A DNA stretch of 7,056 bases from Crenotrichaceae bacterium (GTDB lineage: Bacteria > Pseudomonadota > Gammaproteobacteria > Methylococcales > DRLZ01): positions 1 through 7,056 of the forward strand of contig DRLZ01000256.1 of assembly GCA_011322755.1 (NCBI GenBank), given 5' to 3'. The position numbers were made by a program, and so were the translations under genes. Under the pieces are notes generated by a model. The model was not told the DNA's origin. It saw nothing but the letters and a program-made list of their open reading frames with translations, and ran no database searches. Of the stretch, positions 5,976-7,056 are shown piece by piece. How positions within the stretch are numbered: the first letter of the stretch is position 1; each line of letters starts with the position of its first letter.

Positions 5976-7056
5976 ATGAAAATAACACGATTACTAATAT
6001 TATTTTATATTTGTAGTTTTTGCCAAATTGTCTCTTCGCAGGAACCTGATTCGGGTTGGTGGTGGAATCCTGATCAATCAGGTCGCGGTTTTGTTATTGA
6101 ACAACAAGGTGATGCAATTTTTTTTGCTGCTTTTCTATATGATGACTCAGGCTTTCCAACCTGGTTCACCTCTCTCTTAAACAGGGATTCTGAGCAGGAT
6201 TTTTCAGGGGTTCTACAACAGTTTCAGGGTGGACAAACTTTATTAGGCTCTTACCAGCCTCCAGCAACACTGACTGACAATGCAGGTACAATCACTTTGA
6301 ACTTTCCTGACTCAAGAAATGGAATCTTGAATTGGCCTGGTGGTACAGTGGAATTGACCCGGTTTACTTTTGCAGAAGATGACAACAGTAGCAGTAATGA
6401 CAACAGCAATCCGAAACCTGATTTAGGCTGGTGGTGGAACTCCGATGAATCAGGTCGTGGCTTTATCATCGACAGACAAGGCGATACGATCTTCTTTGCG
6501 GCATTTCTTTACGAAGATTCAGGTTTACCCACCTGGTTTTCAGCAATATTAAACAAAGATACACAACAGGACTTTTCTGGAATCCTGCAACAATTTCAGG
6601 GTGGACAAACTTTAACCGGTTCCTACCAGGCACCAATATTACTGGAAGATAATGCCGGCACTATTACCTTAAATTTTTCAGATACCAGTCACGGAACATT
6701 AAACTGGCCTGGTGGTACGGTAGCACTTAACCGATTTAGATTTGCGCCAGATGTCAGTAGCGATGATAACAGTAATGACGTGAGCAGCGATGATTCCAGC
6801 AACGATGCCAGTAGCGACGACAGCAGTAATGACTCGAGCAGCGATGATTCCAGCAACGATGTCAGTAGCGATGACAGCAGTAATGACTCGAGCAGTGATG
6901 ATTCCAGCAACGATGCCAGTAGCGACGATAGCAGTAATGACTCGAGTAGCGATGACAGCAGTAATGACTCGAGCAGTGATGATTCCAGCAACGATGTCAG
7001 TAGCGATGACAGCAGTAATGACTCGAGCAGCGATGATTCCAGCAACGATGCCAGTA
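5976..7056 (+). CDS. secreted protein with two GWWWN/SGRGF domains and an Asp-Ser-Asn repeat tract (3' end outside window)
   Basis: The frame is open for 360 codons to the right edge. The N-terminus is a signal peptide: KITR, then a hydrophobic core (LLILFYICSFCQIV, about 6-19), with a plausible cleavage after VSS (21). There is no lipobox. Domain 1 (27-133) and domain 2 (151-257) are about three-quarters identical by eye. Both have GWWWN, SGRGF, QGD, IFFAAFLY, PTWF, LQQFQGGQTL, DNAGTITLNF and LNWPGGTV, which suggests an aromatic-rich beta fold. Related GWWW-NP-x-SGRGF segments occur, as far as I recall, in uncharacterised secreted proteobacterial proteins; no function is assigned. A Ser/Asp/Asn linker (134-150) joins the domains. 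After domain 2 comes a strongly acidic array of [V/A/S]SSDDSSND repeats from residue 260, resembling SD-repeat stalks of surface adhesins. ATG 5976 has GGGGT (5966-5970) as Shine-Dalgarno. A surface, Ca-binding or adhesive role is inference only. Confidence 0.85.
   Translation, partial: MKITRLLILFYICSFCQIVSSQEPDSGWWWNPDQSGRGFVIEQQGDAIFFAAFLYDDSGFPTWFTSLLNRDSEQDFSGVLQQFQGGQTLLGSYQPPATLTDNAGTITLNFPDSRNGILNWPGGTVELTRFTFAEDDNSSSNDNSNPKPDLGWWWNSDESGRGFIIDRQGDTIFFAAFLYEDSGLPTWFSAILNKDTQQDFSGILQQFQGGQTLTGSYQAPILLEDNAGTITLNFSDTSHGTLNWPGGTVALNRFRFAPDVSSDDNSNDVSSDDSSNDASSDDSSNDSSSDDSSNDVSSDDSSNDSSSDDSSNDASSDDSSNDSSSDDSSNDSSSDDSSNDVSSDDSSNDSSSDDSSNDAS
6054..6746 (+). repeat. tandem duplication of the GWWWN domain (372-bp period)
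   Basis: Codons for residues 27-133 (6054-6374) and 151-257 (6426-6746) encode the two copies, 372 bp apart and including a 51-bp linker. About 79 of 107 residues are identical by hand count, with no gaps. Short stretches remain identical as DNA, for example TTTCAGGGTGGACAAACTTT in both copies, while many third positions differ. The duplication is therefore neither very recent nor ancient. Confidence 0.9.
6753..7056 (+). repeat. 27-bp coding minisatellite encoding [V/A/S]SSDD[S/N]SND, continuing past the window
   Basis: Eleven complete 27-bp units and part of a twelfth are present, all in frame. Only the first residue varies much (order V V A S V S A S S V S A), and unit 1 has Asn for Ser at position 6. 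Two DNA types alternate. Type A reads xxx AGT AGC GAY GAY, then ARC AGT AAT GAC. Type B reads TCG (GTG in unit 2) AGC AGY GAT GAT, then TCC AGC AAC GAT. The real period is thus mostly 54 bp. Units 7 and 8 (6915-6968) are both type A, breaking the alternation. Each unit adds three Asp residues. Copy-number change would keep the frame and alter only tract length. Confidence 0.95.

Noticed and set aside
6251..6469. 72-residue minus-strand ORF
   Set aside because: It lies fully opposite domain 1 and the linker of the secreted protein and has no motif or ribosome binding site of its own.
6689..7045. Long minus-strand ORF encoding Leu/Ser/Glu-rich repeats opposite the SD array
   Set aside because: It is the antisense of the 27-bp repeats: Ser and Asp codons such as AGC, AGT and GAT rarely yield stops on the other strand. 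The plus frame has a signal peptide, a Shine-Dalgarno and conserved domains.
6753..7056. CRISPR-like array
   Set aside because: Units are contiguous 27-bp coding repeats without unique spacers and stay in one reading frame.

Overview
The window looks like chromosomal DNA of a proteobacterium, most likely a gammaproteobacterium of moderate to low G+C. Three things point this way: the gene order nrdR-ribD-ribE-ribB(A)-ribH, a RibB protein fused to a degenerate GTP cyclohydrolase II domain (the 'RibBX' form widespread in Proteobacteria), and a secreted protein built from GWWWN...SGRGF domains. The genus cannot be named from the sequence.

Region 1 (1-3866, minus strand) is a compact riboflavin operon led by the regulator gene nrdR. 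In transcription order it reads nrdR (3866-3402), ribD (3367-2261), ribE (2233-1571), ribBX (1574-450, ATGA overlap with ribE) and ribH (from 384, running off the left edge). RibD performs the second and third steps of the GTP branch. The RibB domain makes the four-carbon unit from ribulose 5-phosphate. RibH condenses the two branches into lumazine and RibE dismutates lumazine to riboflavin. The RibA-like half of RibBX has lost its zinc cysteines, so GTP cyclohydrolase II must be encoded elsewhere. No FMN riboswitch is visible. A short hairpin with a T-run lies between ribBX and ribH.

Region 2 (3867-4255) is an AT-rich divergent intergenic region. Near nrdR it holds a 13-bp direct repeat, each copy centred on a CAAGCTTG palindrome, so the pair can also fold into a 9-bp hairpin. 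This sits on the probable nrdR-rib promoter.

Region 3 (4256-5269, plus) is a single class I SAM-dependent methyltransferase of unknown substrate. Region 4 (5270-5975) is AT-rich and almost gene-free. It has one doubtful minus-strand ORF, some short repeats and a cluster of ACATG palindromes.

Region 5 (5976 to the right edge, plus) is the start of a secreted protein and the most interesting part of the window. It has a signal peptide, then two about 107-residue GWWWN...SGRGF domains roughly three-quarters identical to each other, then an Asp/Ser/Asn-rich array of 9-residue (27-bp) repeats. At the DNA level the array is mostly a 54-bp higher-order repeat with one phase break. It is still running when the window ends, so the protein's C-terminus is unknown.
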